From positions 1-49,665 of the forward strand of contig JAUHYC010000029.1 of NCBI GenBank assembly GCA_030426685.1: 49,665 nucleotides of DNA, written 5' to 3'. Source of the stretch: Alphaproteobacteria bacterium (GTDB taxonomy: Bacteria > Pseudomonadota > Alphaproteobacteria > Rhodobacterales > Rhodobacteraceae). Of the stretch, positions 1 through 8,328 are shown one piece after another. How positions within the stretch are numbered: the first letter of the stretch is position 1; every line of letters starts with the position of its first letter. The notes beneath the pieces are model-generated. The model was not told the origin of the DNA. It ran no database searches and saw only the letters and a list, made by a program, of their open reading frames with translations. A program made the position numbers and the translations under genes.

Positions 1-438
1 ATCATCGCCCAGCACTTCTTTGACCTTGTCGACATTTACGCCGATCCCGGTCGTGCCCCACATATAGTTGATCGAATAGGCGTTGTTGGGATCGTACCCG
101 GCGGTACGTTCCTGAATGACATCCCAGAGGTTACCCGCATTTGACAGTTTGGCTGCATCAAGCTCCTGGAATGCGCCTGCCTGGATCTGCCGTTGTAGAA
201 ATGTGCCTGAAGGCACCACAACATCGTAGCCGGACCCACCGGCAAGCATCTTGGTTTCCAGAACTTCGTTGCTGTCAAATACGTCATAGATCAGCGTCAG
301 GCCGGTCTCTTCTTCGAATTTGCCCAGCAATTCTTCGTCAATGTAATCGGACCAGTTATAGACGCGCACCTCTTCGGCGAAAGCCGCCGAAGTCCCCAGT
401 GCAACAACCGCCGTCATCCCCAGCGTTTTCAGTTTCAT
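1..438 (-). CDS. potF: Polyamine ABC transporter substrate-binding protein, PotF/PotD type (3' part beyond window)
   Basis: Periplasmic binding protein that would deliver putrescine or a related polyamine to an ABC importer. The visible 146 residues start with a Sec signal peptide (charged MKLK, hydrophobic stretch, AFA cleavage site near residue 21). The mature start EEVRVYNWSDYID is the hallmark of the PotD/PotF family, followed by the lobe-1 segment around YDVVVPSG. A GGGAGAAG ribosome site lies just upstream of the ATG. The gene runs off the left edge, so the C-terminal lobe and any downstream permease genes are not seen. It is divergent from a GntR regulator and near an omega-aminotransferase of the SpuC type, which fits putrescine uptake and breakdown. 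Exact ligand (putrescine versus spermidine) is inferred. Confidence 0.88.
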   Translation of the reverse strand, partial: MKLKTLGMTAVVALGTSAAFAEEVRVYNWSDYIDEELLGKFEEETGLTLIYDVFDSNEVLETKMLAGGSGYDVVVPSGTFLQRQIQAGAFQELDAAKLSNAGNLWDVIQERTAGYDPNNAYSINYMWGTTGIGVNVDKVKEVLGDD

Positions 439-578
439 GTTCTTCTCCCTGCATATGTGCGGCTATTTTCACCTTTTTTTGGATTTGATCAAGTTTTGCG
501 TTTTGCAACTGTTTCACCTATGGTCAGAAAAGGCGCAGATCCTGATCATTCAAACGCACATGGATTGAGGCAAACCAG
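439..578. promoter_or_regulatory. Divergent potF/gntR control region with TTGATCAA sites
   Basis: This 140-bp spacer lies between divergent genes. It holds the palindrome TTGATCAA at 485-492 and a TGATCA core at 543-548. The 12-mer GGATTTGATCAA at 481-492 recurs exactly at 581-592, over the gntR start codon. On the minus strand TTGATC can serve as a -35 with AAAATA 17 nt later as a -10 for potF, so the first palindrome would overlap that promoter. The promoter reading is tentative; the repeated palindrome is directly visible. The simplest inference is that it is the operator of the adjacent GntR protein. Confidence 0.5.
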
Positions 579-1262
579 TTGGATTTGATCAAAAATAACG
601 CAGACACTGCTCTGACAGACCGAGAGAAACAGCCAGCACATGAACAGGTCTATCAGACCCTGAAATCACAGATTCTGTTCGGTGACCTGGTGCCGGGGCA
701 GCCGGTTACGATCCAGGGGCTGACTGATTCTCTGGGCGTTGGCATGACCCCGGTGCGCGAGGCCATAAGACGGTTGATTTCCGATGGGGCTCTGATCTTC
801 CAAGGCAACCGTCGTGTCAGCGTGCCGCTGCTGTCCGCCAGTGATATCGAGCAGATGATTTTTGCCAGACTTTCAATAGAAACAGAGCTTTCGAGGCGAT
901 CGACCGATAAAATACCCGCAGCAGAGATTGACCAGCTTGAGAGGTTGGACCAACAGCTGGACGGCATGATATCGGATGGGGATGTCGGAGGCTATCTGCG
1001 TCTGAACCATGCGTTTCATCAGGCGCTCTACTCTCATGCCGACGCCCCGATCCTTGTCGATCTGGCCGAACGACTGTGGCTGAAGTTCGGCCCCTCACTG
1101 CGAATCGTTTGTGGTCGTTTCGGCACTCAGAGTCTGCCCGACAGGCACAAGGACATCATCTCGGCGCTGCGCGACCGGGATGCAGAGAAGGTTGGGATTG
1201 CGACCGCGCAGGATATCGACCAGGGCATGTCAATGATGCGAGACACCTTGCCGAACCCCTAA
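579..1262 (+). CDS. GntR-family transcriptional regulator, FCD (FadR) subfamily
   Basis: A 227-residue ligand-responsive repressor/activator. Residues about 20-85 form the winged helix-turn-helix (motif TPVREAIRRLISDGAL, typical of GntR), and residues about 95-215 form the all-helical FCD effector domain with conserved NHAFHQALY and RHKDIISALRDRD segments. The start is a TTG, chosen because GAGG lies 8 nt upstream and the first in-frame ATG would remove the DNA-binding domain. The start codon lies inside a TTGATCAA palindrome (585-592), so the protein probably represses its own gene. Its place between potF and a putrescine-type aminotransferase suggests control of polyamine use; the effector is unknown. 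Confidence 0.85.
   Translation: MDLIKNNADTALTDREKQPAHEQVYQTLKSQILFGDLVPGQPVTIQGLTDSLGVGMTPVREAIRRLISDGALIFQGNRRVSVPLLSASDIEQMIFARLSIETELSRRSTDKIPAAEIDQLERLDQQLDGMISDGDVGGYLRLNHAFHQALYSHADAPILVDLAERLWLKFGPSLRIVCGRFGTQSLPDRHKDIISALRDRDAEKVGIATAQDIDQGMSMMRDTLPNP
585..592. promoter_or_regulatory. TTGATCAA palindrome over the gntR start codon
   Basis: Perfect 8-bp palindrome inside a 12-mer (GGATTTGATCAA, 581-592) identical to 481-492. It covers codons 3-5 of gntR, so a bound dimer would block early elongation or initiation. Assignment to the neighbouring GntR protein is inferred from repetition and position. Confidence 0.45.
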
Positions 1263-1276
1263 ATCCAGCGATTCGA

Positions 1277-1304
1277 TTGACAGGAAAAAATTTGATCATA
1301 TTCT
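1277..1304 (+). promoter_or_regulatory. Promoter of the aminotransferase gene with operator in the spacer
   Basis: A consensus-like sigma70 promoter: TTGACA at 1277-1282, a 16-nt spacer, TATTCT at 1299-1304. The spacer ends with TTTGATCA (1291-1298), the same core as the sites around gntR, directly abutting the -10. Transcription would begin near 1311, giving a short leader before the ATG at 1337. A regulator bound here would occlude RNA polymerase. Confidence 0.6.
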
Positions 1305-1336
1305 GTCCGCCAGGCATGGCTGCAGGAGAATCCCCA

Positions 1337-2734
1337 ATGTCCACCATCACCAATCACATGGCGACCGCTGAGTTGCAGACGCTGGATGCGGCACACCATA
1401 TGCATCCGTTTTCTGCCAACGACACTCTGGCAGAGGAAGGTGTGCGGGTCATCACTCGCGCGAATGGCGTTTACCTGACCGACAGCGAAGGGCACCATAT
1501 CCTGGACGCCATGGCCGGATTGTGGTGTGTGAATATCGGCTATGGCCGGGACGAACTGGCCGAGGCCGCCGCCCGCCAGATGCGCGAATTGCCCTATTAC
1601 AACACCTTCTTCAAGACGACCCATGTGCCTGCCATTGCTCTGGCCAAGAAACTGGCCGAGCTTGCTCCGGGGGATCTGAACCACGTGTTCTTTGCCGGCG
1701 GCGGCTCCGAAGCGAACGACACCAACATCCGCCTGGTGCGCACCTATTGGGCCGAAAAGGGTCAACCCGACAAGAATATCATTATCAGCCGCCATAACGC
1801 CTATCATGGGTCGTCAGTGGGTTCGGCCTCGCTGGGCGGTATGGCGGGTATGCATGCGCAGGGCGGAATTCCGATCCCGAACATCCATCACATCAACCAA
1901 CCGAACTGGTGGGCCGAGGGCGGTGACATGGCGCCCGAAGAATTTGGTCTGGCCCGTGCACGCGAGTTGGAAGAAGCAATTCTGGAACTGGGCGAAGAAC
2001 GCGTCGCGGCCTTCATCGCAGAACCGGTGCAAGGCGCGGGTGGTGTTATCGTTGCACCCGACACTTATTGGCCCGAGATACAGCGCATCTGCGACAAATA
2101 CGATATCCTGTTGATCGCAGATGAGGTGATCTGCGGCTTTGGGCGCACCGGAAACTGGTTTGGCTCGGAAACCGTAGGGATCAAGCCACATATCATGACC
2201 ATCGCCAAAGGTCTCAGTTCTGGCTATGCACCGATCGGCGGCTCGATTGTAAATGACGAAATCGCCGAGGTTATTGGCAGGACTGAGTTCAACCACGGCT
2301 ACACCTATTCCGGCCATCCGGTTGCGGCGGCTGTCGCGCTCGAAAACCTGCGCATCCTTGAAGAAGAGAAGATTGTAGACCACGTCCGCGACGTGGCCGC
2401 GCCCTATCTGAAGGAGAAATGGGAGGCTCTGGCCAACCACCCGTTGGTTGGAGAAGCCAAGATCGTCGGCATGATGGCTTCGATCGCGCTGACGCCGGAC
2501 AAGGCAAGCCGCGCCAAATTCGCGTCCGATCCGGGGACGGTGGGGTATATCTGCCGGGATCGGTGCTTTGCCAACAACCTGATCATGCGCCACGTGGGTG
2601 ACCGAATGATCATCTCTCCGCCGCTGATTCTGACCCCTGCGGATATCGACGAGATGTTTGTGCGCATTTACAAATCACTCGACGAAGCGCAGGCCGAGAT
2701 CATCGACAGGGGCCTGATGAAGGCGGCATCCTGA
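1337..2734 (+). CDS. spuC: Class III aminotransferase, putrescine-pyruvate (SpuC) type
   Basis: PLP-dependent omega-transaminase of 465 residues, predicted to move the terminal amino group of putrescine (or a similar diamine) to pyruvate, giving 4-aminobutanal and alanine. Visible family features are the PLP-phosphate segment FFAGGGSEANDT, the aspartate motif LLIADEVICGFGRTG, and the Schiff-base lysine in TIAKGLSSGYAPIGG. The ATG at 1337 is chosen because AGGAGAA sits 7 nt upstream and the family begins near here; the open frame continues upstream but overlaps gntR. It has its own promoter with a TTTGATCA site. The linked potF and GntR genes support a polyamine substrate; other omega-amino acids such as beta-alanine remain possible. 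Confidence 0.85.
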   Translation: MSTITNHMATAELQTLDAAHHMHPFSANDTLAEEGVRVITRANGVYLTDSEGHHILDAMAGLWCVNIGYGRDELAEAAARQMRELPYYNTFFKTTHVPAIALAKKLAELAPGDLNHVFFAGGGSEANDTNIRLVRTYWAEKGQPDKNIIISRHNAYHGSSVGSASLGGMAGMHAQGGIPIPNIHHINQPNWWAEGGDMAPEEFGLARARELEEAILELGEERVAAFIAEPVQGAGGVIVAPDTYWPEIQRICDKYDILLIADEVICGFGRTGNWFGSETVGIKPHIMTIAKGLSSGYAPIGGSIVNDEIAEVIGRTEFNHGYTYSGHPVAAAVALENLRILEEEKIVDHVRDVAAPYLKEKWEALANHPLVGEAKIVGMMASIALTPDKASRAKFASDPGTVGYICRDRCFANNLIMRHVGDRMIISPPLILTPADIDEMFVRIYKSLDEAQAEIIDRGLMKAAS

Positions 2735-2746
2735 ACCAGAGATCAA

Positions 2747-2768
2747 GGGCGGCCCGGTGGGGCCGCCC
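2747..2768. terminator. GC-rich hairpin between convergent genes
   Basis: Perfect 9-bp stem GGGCGGCCC/GGGCCGCCC with a 4-nt loop. It lies 12 bp after the aminotransferase stop and 6 bp before the end of the convergent transglycosylase gene. No U-tract follows on either strand, so it may be a bidirectional pause or 3'-end stabiliser and not a full intrinsic terminator. Confidence 0.55.
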
Positions 2769-2774
2769 GAATGC

Positions 2775-4091
2775 TCAGCGCATCCGCTCCAGCAGACTGA
2801 GCGACGGATAGCCATCCGGCACAAGCCCTTGCGCCACCTGGAAGGCGCGTACGGCGTTGATCGTGTTCGGACCCGTGCGCCCGTCGATCCCGTGCGTGTC
2901 AAACCCGGCCTGAGTCAGCCGCGTTTGCAACTCCTTGCGTTCGGTGAAACTTAGCACGCGGTCACCGCGCGGCCATTCGGCCTGAAAGGCTGCGCCTCCT
3001 GCCAGCCGGTCCGACAGATGCCCGATTCCGATCACATAGGCATCAGCGCCGTTATAGGCCTCAATCACCTTGAAATTGTCAAAGATCATTAGCGCAACAC
3101 CGCGCCCTCCCGCGGGGAGAAGGATCGCCGCCGGGCCATGATCCGGCACCGCCTGACCGTTTCGCGCAACGACGCCGCGTGCAGCCCAAGCGGAGGGCAA
3201 CATGGTATGATCCCGCCGCGCATCGGCATAGTCGAACCCGTCCGGCAAACGGACCTCAACACCCCATGGCTGCCCCTTGGTCCAACCGTGCCGCGCCAGA
3301 TAGGCCGCGGCAGAGGCCAGCGCATCGGTTGGATTGTCCGACCAGATATCCCTGCGGCCATCGCCATCGAAATCCACCGCATATTCCAGAAATGAGGTCG
3401 GCATGAATTGGGTATGCCCCATCGCCCCGGCCCAGCTGCCCACCATGTTTTCGGCGCTGACATCCCCGGCCTGAACGATCCGCAAGGCCGCGATCAGTTG
3501 CGCTTCGAAGAACGCAGCGCGCCGTGCGTCGAAGGCCAGCGTTGCCAGCGATCGGATCGTCTGGCTGCTGCCGCGATAGGTTCCGAACGAAGTTTCAAGC
3601 CCCCAAATCGCGGTCACGACTTCTTTTTCAACACCGTACTGCGTTTCGATCCGGGTCAGAGTGGCATCATGCCGTTCCAACCCCGCGCGGCCATCCGCGA
3701 CCCGCGTGTCAGAGACGGCGGAATCCAGATACTCCCAAATCGGCTTTGAAAACTCGGCCTGATTACGGTCGCGCCGGATAACGTCCTTATCATAGCGCAG
3801 GCCTGCCAAAGCATGATCGAGTGTCGCGCCCGAGATGCCCTGCGCTTCGGCGCGTTCGCGGAAGGCACCCAGCCACGCCTGAAACCGCGCGTTGCCCTCA
3901 ACCGACACCCTGTACTCCGTTACTGCTGGTCGCATCACTGGCCGTATCGAAACCATCACATCGGCCGAAGCCAGCTGCATGTTTTCGATCTGAGGCCGGG
4001 CCAATGGCCGTTTCGAATTGTCTGTAGTTTCCGCCTGCACGATGGATGCCCATAATGCGGCGGTCATGACGCCACCTATGCATTTATGCAT
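2775..4091 (-). CDS. Lytic murein transglycosylase, MltB family
   Basis: Cleaves the MurNAc-GlcNAc bond of peptidoglycan with 1,6-anhydro product formation, in the periplasm. The 438-residue protein has an N-terminal signal peptide ending near VQAETT. An SLT_2/MltB catalytic domain spans about residues 60-350 and contains the catalytic glutamate in WGLETSFGTY and the downstream GAMGHTQFMPTSF substrate-cleft motif. A C-terminal peptidoglycan-binding domain (about 375-435) ends with ERKELQTRLTQAGF and DGRTGPNTINAVRAFQ. No lipobox is seen, so it is probably soluble in the periplasm, unlike E. coli MltB. The gene follows the WYL regulator on the same strand after 63 bp. Confidence 0.92.
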   Translation of the reverse strand: MHKCIGGVMTAALWASIVQAETTDNSKRPLARPQIENMQLASADVMVSIRPVMRPAVTEYRVSVEGNARFQAWLGAFRERAEAQGISGATLDHALAGLRYDKDVIRRDRNQAEFSKPIWEYLDSAVSDTRVADGRAGLERHDATLTRIETQYGVEKEVVTAIWGLETSFGTYRGSSQTIRSLATLAFDARRAAFFEAQLIAALRIVQAGDVSAENMVGSWAGAMGHTQFMPTSFLEYAVDFDGDGRRDIWSDNPTDALASAAAYLARHGWTKGQPWGVEVRLPDGFDYADARRDHTMLPSAWAARGVVARNGQAVPDHGPAAILLPAGGRGVALMIFDNFKVIEAYNGADAYVIGIGHLSDRLAGGAAFQAEWPRGDRVLSFTERKELQTRLTQAGFDTHGIDGRTGPNTINAVRAFQVAQGLVPDGYPSLSLLERMR

Positions 4092-4154
4092 TCCGCTTTT
4101 CCTGATTACTGCTCAGGTTTGATGATAGCCGAGATTCGGGAATTCACAAAGCGC

Positions 4155-4868
4155 TCAGGCGCTGGTGTCGCGCTCTTGTGCTTCGCTATCAGCACGAATG
4201 CGCGCGATGGCGTCACGCAGAAGCGACACACGGTTGGGTCGAAAACTGTCGTCAGTCACCACCATGTCCTGCATCCGGTCCAACCGGAACACCCGAAAGT
4301 CCCGACGCAGATGGCACCAGCTGAGCAATACGCTGGCGCGGTCCATATAAACGATGCTCAGCGGATTGACGCGGCGGCGGGTGTCATCGCCCTTGGCATC
4401 GGTATAGGCGAACTCAACCGTGCGCTCATCCCACGCAGCCTGGCGCAGCTCGGCAACCTCGATTGTCGGTATTGCAGGCCGATCGAACCGTGTGGCCGAC
4501 AGCACCGCATGGCTCAGCCTGTGCGATTGGCGTTGCGGCAGCCGTCCCTGCAGCTTACGCAACGCAGCGCCCGCGGCATCGGACAGGGCGGGATCGCCGA
4601 TCAACTGCACTTCGCGCAGACCCAGCACCAGCGCCTCAAGCTCATCATTGGTGAAGCCCAAAGGCGGCAAGGTTGCGTCTTCGATCAGGGTAAAGCCGAA
4701 CCCGGCCTCTCCGTCGATCACCGCGCCAAGGCCGCGCAGGGCGTCGATATCGCGGTGAACCGTTCGAGGCGAGACACCCAGATCCTGGGCCAGCTGCACC
4801 GACGTTTTTGGCGCCGGGCCGGAACGCAGGGCTTGCATCAGTTGGAACAGGCGGGCGGTACGGGACAT
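4155..4868 (-). CDS. YafY/WYL-domain transcriptional regulator
   Basis: DNA-binding regulator of 237 residues. An HTH_11 winged helix occupies residues 1-60 (RTARLFQLMQALRSG and GVSPRTVHRDIDALRGLG) and a WYL domain lies at about 125-215 (RTVEFAYTDAKGD, then NPLSIVYMDRASVLLSWC and RDFRVFRLDRM). WYL domains sense small ligands or nucleic acids; the ligand here is unknown. The ATG at 4868 is chosen because the conserved domain starts at once; the frame could extend to 4907, but that would reach toward the divergent GST gene. The 82-bp spacer to that GST suggests the GST is the likely target. Confidence 0.85.
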   Translation of the reverse strand: MSRTARLFQLMQALRSGPAPKTSVQLAQDLGVSPRTVHRDIDALRGLGAVIDGEAGFGFTLIEDATLPPLGFTNDELEALVLGLREVQLIGDPALSDAAGAALRKLQGRLPQRQSHRLSHAVLSATRFDRPAIPTIEVAELRQAAWDERTVEFAYTDAKGDDTRRRVNPLSIVYMDRASVLLSWCHLRRDFRVFRLDRMQDMVVTDDSFRPNRVSLLRDAIARIRADSEAQERDTSA

Positions 4869-4950
4869 AACGCAGCCTACCCTAACCCTGATGTCAATTT
4901 CTGTCATCAGCCAAAGCTACTTTCATGGCATCCCAAACATGGAGCCGATG

Positions 4951-5649
4951 ATGCTAACCCTCCTTACTTACCCCTCTGCCTTTGGCTTGTTCAGCGCCAG
5001 CCCGTTCTGCGTGAAAACCGCACTGATGCTGCAAAACTCGGGCCAGCGCTGGCAGCGGTCCGACCTGTTGGATCCGCGCAAGATGCCGCATCAGAAACTG
5101 CCGGTTTTGCGCACGCCCGAACGTCTGGTGCCCGACAGCGATCTGATCCGCGACTGGCTTGAGGCACAGGGCGCCGATTTCGATCCCGGCCTCAGCGATC
5201 TGAAGAAAGCCCAGTCACGCGCGCTGATCCGCATGGCCGAAGAACACCTTTACTTTCAGATCGTTCAGGACCGATGGGCCAATGATGATATATGGCCGAT
5301 CCTGTACGACACGTTTTTCACAACAATCCCGGCCCTGATCCGCAAACCGGTCGCGAACTCGATCCGTAGATCCGTTGTCAAAGGGCTTTCTTTCCAAGGC
5401 GTATCCCGGTTTTCACCGGCCGAACGGCAGGACCGGCTGGAGCGCGACCTTGAGGCGATCTCGGCCTATCTCTGGCACTCCCCCTACCTGATGGGAGATC
5501 AGCCAACCTCGGCGGATATGAGTGTCGGGCCGATGCTGGCCGCCATGCGGGCAACGCCGGCAGACACCCCCCTGACCCGCCGGATCAAACAGGATAAGCT
5601 GCTGAATGATTACGTTGACAGAATGGAGCACGCGATACCGCTGTCATGA
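4951..5649 (+). CDS. Glutathione S-transferase family protein, metaxin/FAX-like
   Basis: A 232-residue GST-fold protein. Residues 1-75 are a thioredoxin-like N-domain with SPFCVKTALML and KLPVLRTPERLVPDSDLIRDWLE, which resembles the GST_N_4/Fax class. The rest is a helical C-domain with a typical SAYLWHSPYLMGDQPTSADM segment. The substrate is unknown. Start choice: ATG codons lie at 4939, 4948 and 4951; GGAG at 4941-4944 is best spaced for 4951. It overlaps the next gene by 4 bp (ATGA), so the two are probably translated together. It is divergent from a WYL regulator. Confidence 0.8.
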   Translation: MLTLLTYPSAFGLFSASPFCVKTALMLQNSGQRWQRSDLLDPRKMPHQKLPVLRTPERLVPDSDLIRDWLEAQGADFDPGLSDLKKAQSRALIRMAEEHLYFQIVQDRWANDDIWPILYDTFFTTIPALIRKPVANSIRRSVVKGLSFQGVSRFSPAERQDRLERDLEAISAYLWHSPYLMGDQPTSADMSVGPMLAAMRATPADTPLTRRIKQDKLLNDYVDRMEHAIPLS

Positions 5650-6032
5650 CACCTTTCGACGATCCCAAAGTGGCCGCCGCCTTTGACGGCCTGCCCGACG
5701 AGGCCCGCGCCGGAGCGCTGGTTCTGCGCGAGCTGGTCTTTGAAACTGCGGCCACGTTGCCGGGCGCACACCCCTTGCAAGAGGGGTTGCGCTGGGGCCA
5801 GCCCGCCTATTTGGCGCCGAAAGGATCAACAATTCGGCTGGGTGGACACAAATCCGCGTCATTTGCCCTGTTCGTGCATTGCCAAAGCCGGATAATGAGT
5901 GAATTCACCTCGGCCTTTCCGGGTCAGGATCGGCTTGACGGCAACCGGGCTATCCTGTTTGACGACCCCGCGCAGATCGATCCGACCCGTCATGGCTGGC
6001 TGATTGCGCGGGCACTAACCTATCACCTCTGA
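5646..6032 (+). CDS. DUF1801 domain protein
   Basis: Small cytosolic protein of 128 residues resembling the DUF1801/YdhG family, with an EGLRWGQPAYLAPKGSTIRLG core followed by SASFALFVHCQ. The biochemical role of the family is not established. It starts inside the stop codon of the GST gene (ATGA overlap), so it belongs to that operon. Its 3' end overlaps the convergent rnr gene by 10 bp, leaving no room for a separate terminator. Confidence 0.75.
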   Translation: MTPFDDPKVAAAFDGLPDEARAGALVLRELVFETAATLPGAHPLQEGLRWGQPAYLAPKGSTIRLGGHKSASFALFVHCQSRIMSEFTSAFPGQDRLDGNRAILFDDPAQIDPTRHGWLIARALTYHL

Positions 6033-8281
6033 CGGCGTTTACGTTCGACCTTGCGTTTGATCTTGTCTTTCTTGCGCTTGGTACTGACCGCCTTACGCCG
6101 AGACCCGCGCTTGGCGGGTCCGCGCCCGCGCGGCAGGGCCTGATCGTCGATGGACAACAACTCCAGCTCCAGCCCGCCGGTCACGGGGGTCGCCTCCGTC
6201 AGGCGCACGGTGACACGCTGGCCGATGGCGATGATCAACCCGGTATCCGAGCCCATCAGCGTCCCGGCCTCGCGGTCGAAGTGAAAGAACTCGCGCCCCA
6301 GTGAGCGCACGGGTACCAGCCCATCCGCGCCGGTCTCATCCATCTTCACGAAAGCTCCGAATCGGGCGATGCCGCTGATGCGTCCGGTGAACTCATTACC
6401 CACGCGTTCACTGAGATAGGCGGCCAGATAACGGTCGGTCGTATCGCGTTCCGCCATCATGGATCGCCGCTCGGTGTCCGAGATATGGGTGGCCGTTTCC
6501 TCGAGCCGTGCGATTTCATCCTCGGTCAGCCCGTCCTTGCCCCAGCCATGGGCCGAGATCAGCGCCCGGTGCACGATCAGATCGGCGTAACGGCGGATGG
6601 GCGAGGTGAAATGCGCATAATTCCGCAGCGCCAACCCGAAATGGCCGAAGTTTTCAGCGTTGTAATAGGCCTGTGCCATCGACCGCAGGGTGGTGAGGTT
6701 GATAAGCTCGGCATCTTCCGTTCCCGCTGCAGCATTCAGCAGCGCATTCAGGTGGCGGGTTTGCAGAACCTGTCCTTTGGCCAGGTTGAGCCCCGCTGCT
6801 TGAGCAGTTTCCCGCAGGCTTTCCAATTTCTCAGGCGCGGGTTCTTCGTGCACGCGGAACAGCAACGGGCGACGCTTGGCGATCAGAGTCTCGGCAGCGG
6901 CCACATTGGCGAGGATCATGAATTCTTCGATCAGTTTGTGCGCGTCCAGACGCTCGCGGAACGCCACGCTTTCGACCTCTCCCTTTTCGCTGAGAACGAT
7001 CTTGCGTTCCGGCAAATCCAGTTCCAGCGGTTGCCGGGCAGCGCGCGCCTTTTTCAAGGCAGCGTAAGCGGCGTAGAGCGGTTTCAGCACCGTCTCCAGC
7101 AGAGGCCCCGTGCGATCATTGGGTGTACCGTCGATAGCCGCCTGCACCTCGGCATAGTTCAACGAGGCAGCCGAGCGCATCAGCGCCCGCACGAACCGGT
7201 GGCCGACTTTGTTGCCATCGGTGTCGATCTGCATCCGCACGGCGATACAGGCACGCGGGACGCCCTCGTGCAGCGAGCACAGATCGCCCGACAGCCGATC
7301 CGGCAGCATCGGCACCACTCGGTCGGGGAAATAGCTGGAATTGCCGCGCTTGCGGGCTTCGCGGTCCAGCGCGGTGCCGGGCTGCACATAGGCGGCCACA
7401 TCGGCTATCGCGACCCAAATCACATGGCCACCCTTGTTCTTCGGGTCATCGTCTGCGTGCGCATAGCACGCGTCATCGTGGTCACGCGCATCTGACGGAT
7501 CGATGGTCAACAAGGGCATGTCTCGCAGGTCTTCGCGCCCTTTCAAGCCAACGGGTTTGGCCTTGTCGGCCTCCTCGATCACCTTGTCTGGGAAATCGTC
7601 CGGAATACCGTGCTGGTGGATTGCGATCAGCGAAACGGCTTTGGGTGCGGTGGGATCGCCCAACCGTTCGACGATCCGTGCGCGGGGCAGGCCCATGCGG
7701 TTTTTTGGACCCGCCTGTTCGGCCTCCACCAACTCGCCGTCTCTGGCACCCAGAACAGCTCCGTCGGCGACCAGCCACTCGGTCTGTCCGGCCTTGTCGA
7801 TGGGTACGATCCGGCCACCCTCGGCCCCTTTGCGGAAAATCCCTACAATCCTGCGCGGATTGGTTCCGATGCGGCGGATCAGTCGAGCCTCGTAGTTGTG
7901 ATCCTCTTCGTGCACGACGGTGAGACGCGCAAGGATACGGTCGCCCTCGCCCAGCGCCGGATCACTGGCGCGCGTGATGATCAGCACGATAGGCTCAACC
8001 CCCTCGCCATGCCATTCCAGCGGGCGTGCGAACAGATCGCCATCGGCGTTCGGCGCCTTCACCTGCAACACGCTGACCGGTGGCAGACGATCCGGGTCGC
8101 GATAGCTGCGCTTGCGCTTTTCCAGATGCCCTTCGGCCTCAAGCTCTTTGAGGATGCGCTTCAGGTCGATCCGATCGGCGCCCTTGATACCAAAGGCCTT
8201 GGCGATATCGCGTTTCGAGGTCAGGGTCGGGTTCGCCGAGATCCAGTCAAGGACCTCTTGCTTGGAGGGGATGCGAGTCAT
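6023..8281 (-). CDS. rnr: Ribonuclease R
   Basis: Processive 3'-5' exoribonuclease of the RNase II superfamily (752 residues), active in decay of structured RNA and in rRNA/tmRNA quality control. The N-terminus has a winged-helix region (SKRDIAKAFGIKGADRIDLKRILKEL); cold-shock-like domains follow to about residue 230. The RNB catalytic domain carries the metal-binding signature DPSDARDHDDACYAH and the later NYAHFTSPIRRYADL motif. An S1 domain (about 630-710) precedes a strongly basic tail rich in Lys/Arg. The last gene of a minus-strand set with dapE and a glycosyltransferase-like gene; 47 bp separate it from the latter. Confidence 0.96.
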   Translation of the reverse strand: MTRIPSKQEVLDWISANPTLTSKRDIAKAFGIKGADRIDLKRILKELEAEGHLEKRKRSYRDPDRLPPVSVLQVKAPNADGDLFARPLEWHGEGVEPIVLIITRASDPALGEGDRILARLTVVHEEDHNYEARLIRRIGTNPRRIVGIFRKGAEGGRIVPIDKAGQTEWLVADGAVLGARDGELVEAEQAGPKNRMGLPRARIVERLGDPTAPKAVSLIAIHQHGIPDDFPDKVIEEADKAKPVGLKGREDLRDMPLLTIDPSDARDHDDACYAHADDDPKNKGGHVIWVAIADVAAYVQPGTALDREARKRGNSSYFPDRVVPMLPDRLSGDLCSLHEGVPRACIAVRMQIDTDGNKVGHRFVRALMRSAASLNYAEVQAAIDGTPNDRTGPLLETVLKPLYAAYAALKKARAARQPLELDLPERKIVLSEKGEVESVAFRERLDAHKLIEEFMILANVAAAETLIAKRRPLLFRVHEEPAPEKLESLRETAQAAGLNLAKGQVLQTRHLNALLNAAAGTEDAELINLTTLRSMAQAYYNAENFGHFGLALRNYAHFTSPIRRYADLIVHRALISAHGWGKDGLTEDEIARLEETATHISDTERRSMMAERDTTDRYLAAYLSERVGNEFTGRISGIARFGAFVKMDETGADGLVPVRSLGREFFHFDREAGTLMGSDTGLIIAIGQRVTVRLTEATPVTGGLELELLSIDDQALPRGRGPAKRGSRRKAVSTKRKKDKIKRKVERKRRQR

Positions 8282-8328
8282 GATTTCGGCCTATCACGGG
8301 GATGCGACGGCGTCATGACCAAATTGCT

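Noticed and set aside
1076..1336. N-terminal extension of the aminotransferase back to 1076
   Set aside because: It overlaps gntR in another frame. The promoter at 1277-1304 and the AGGAGAA site place the start at 1337.
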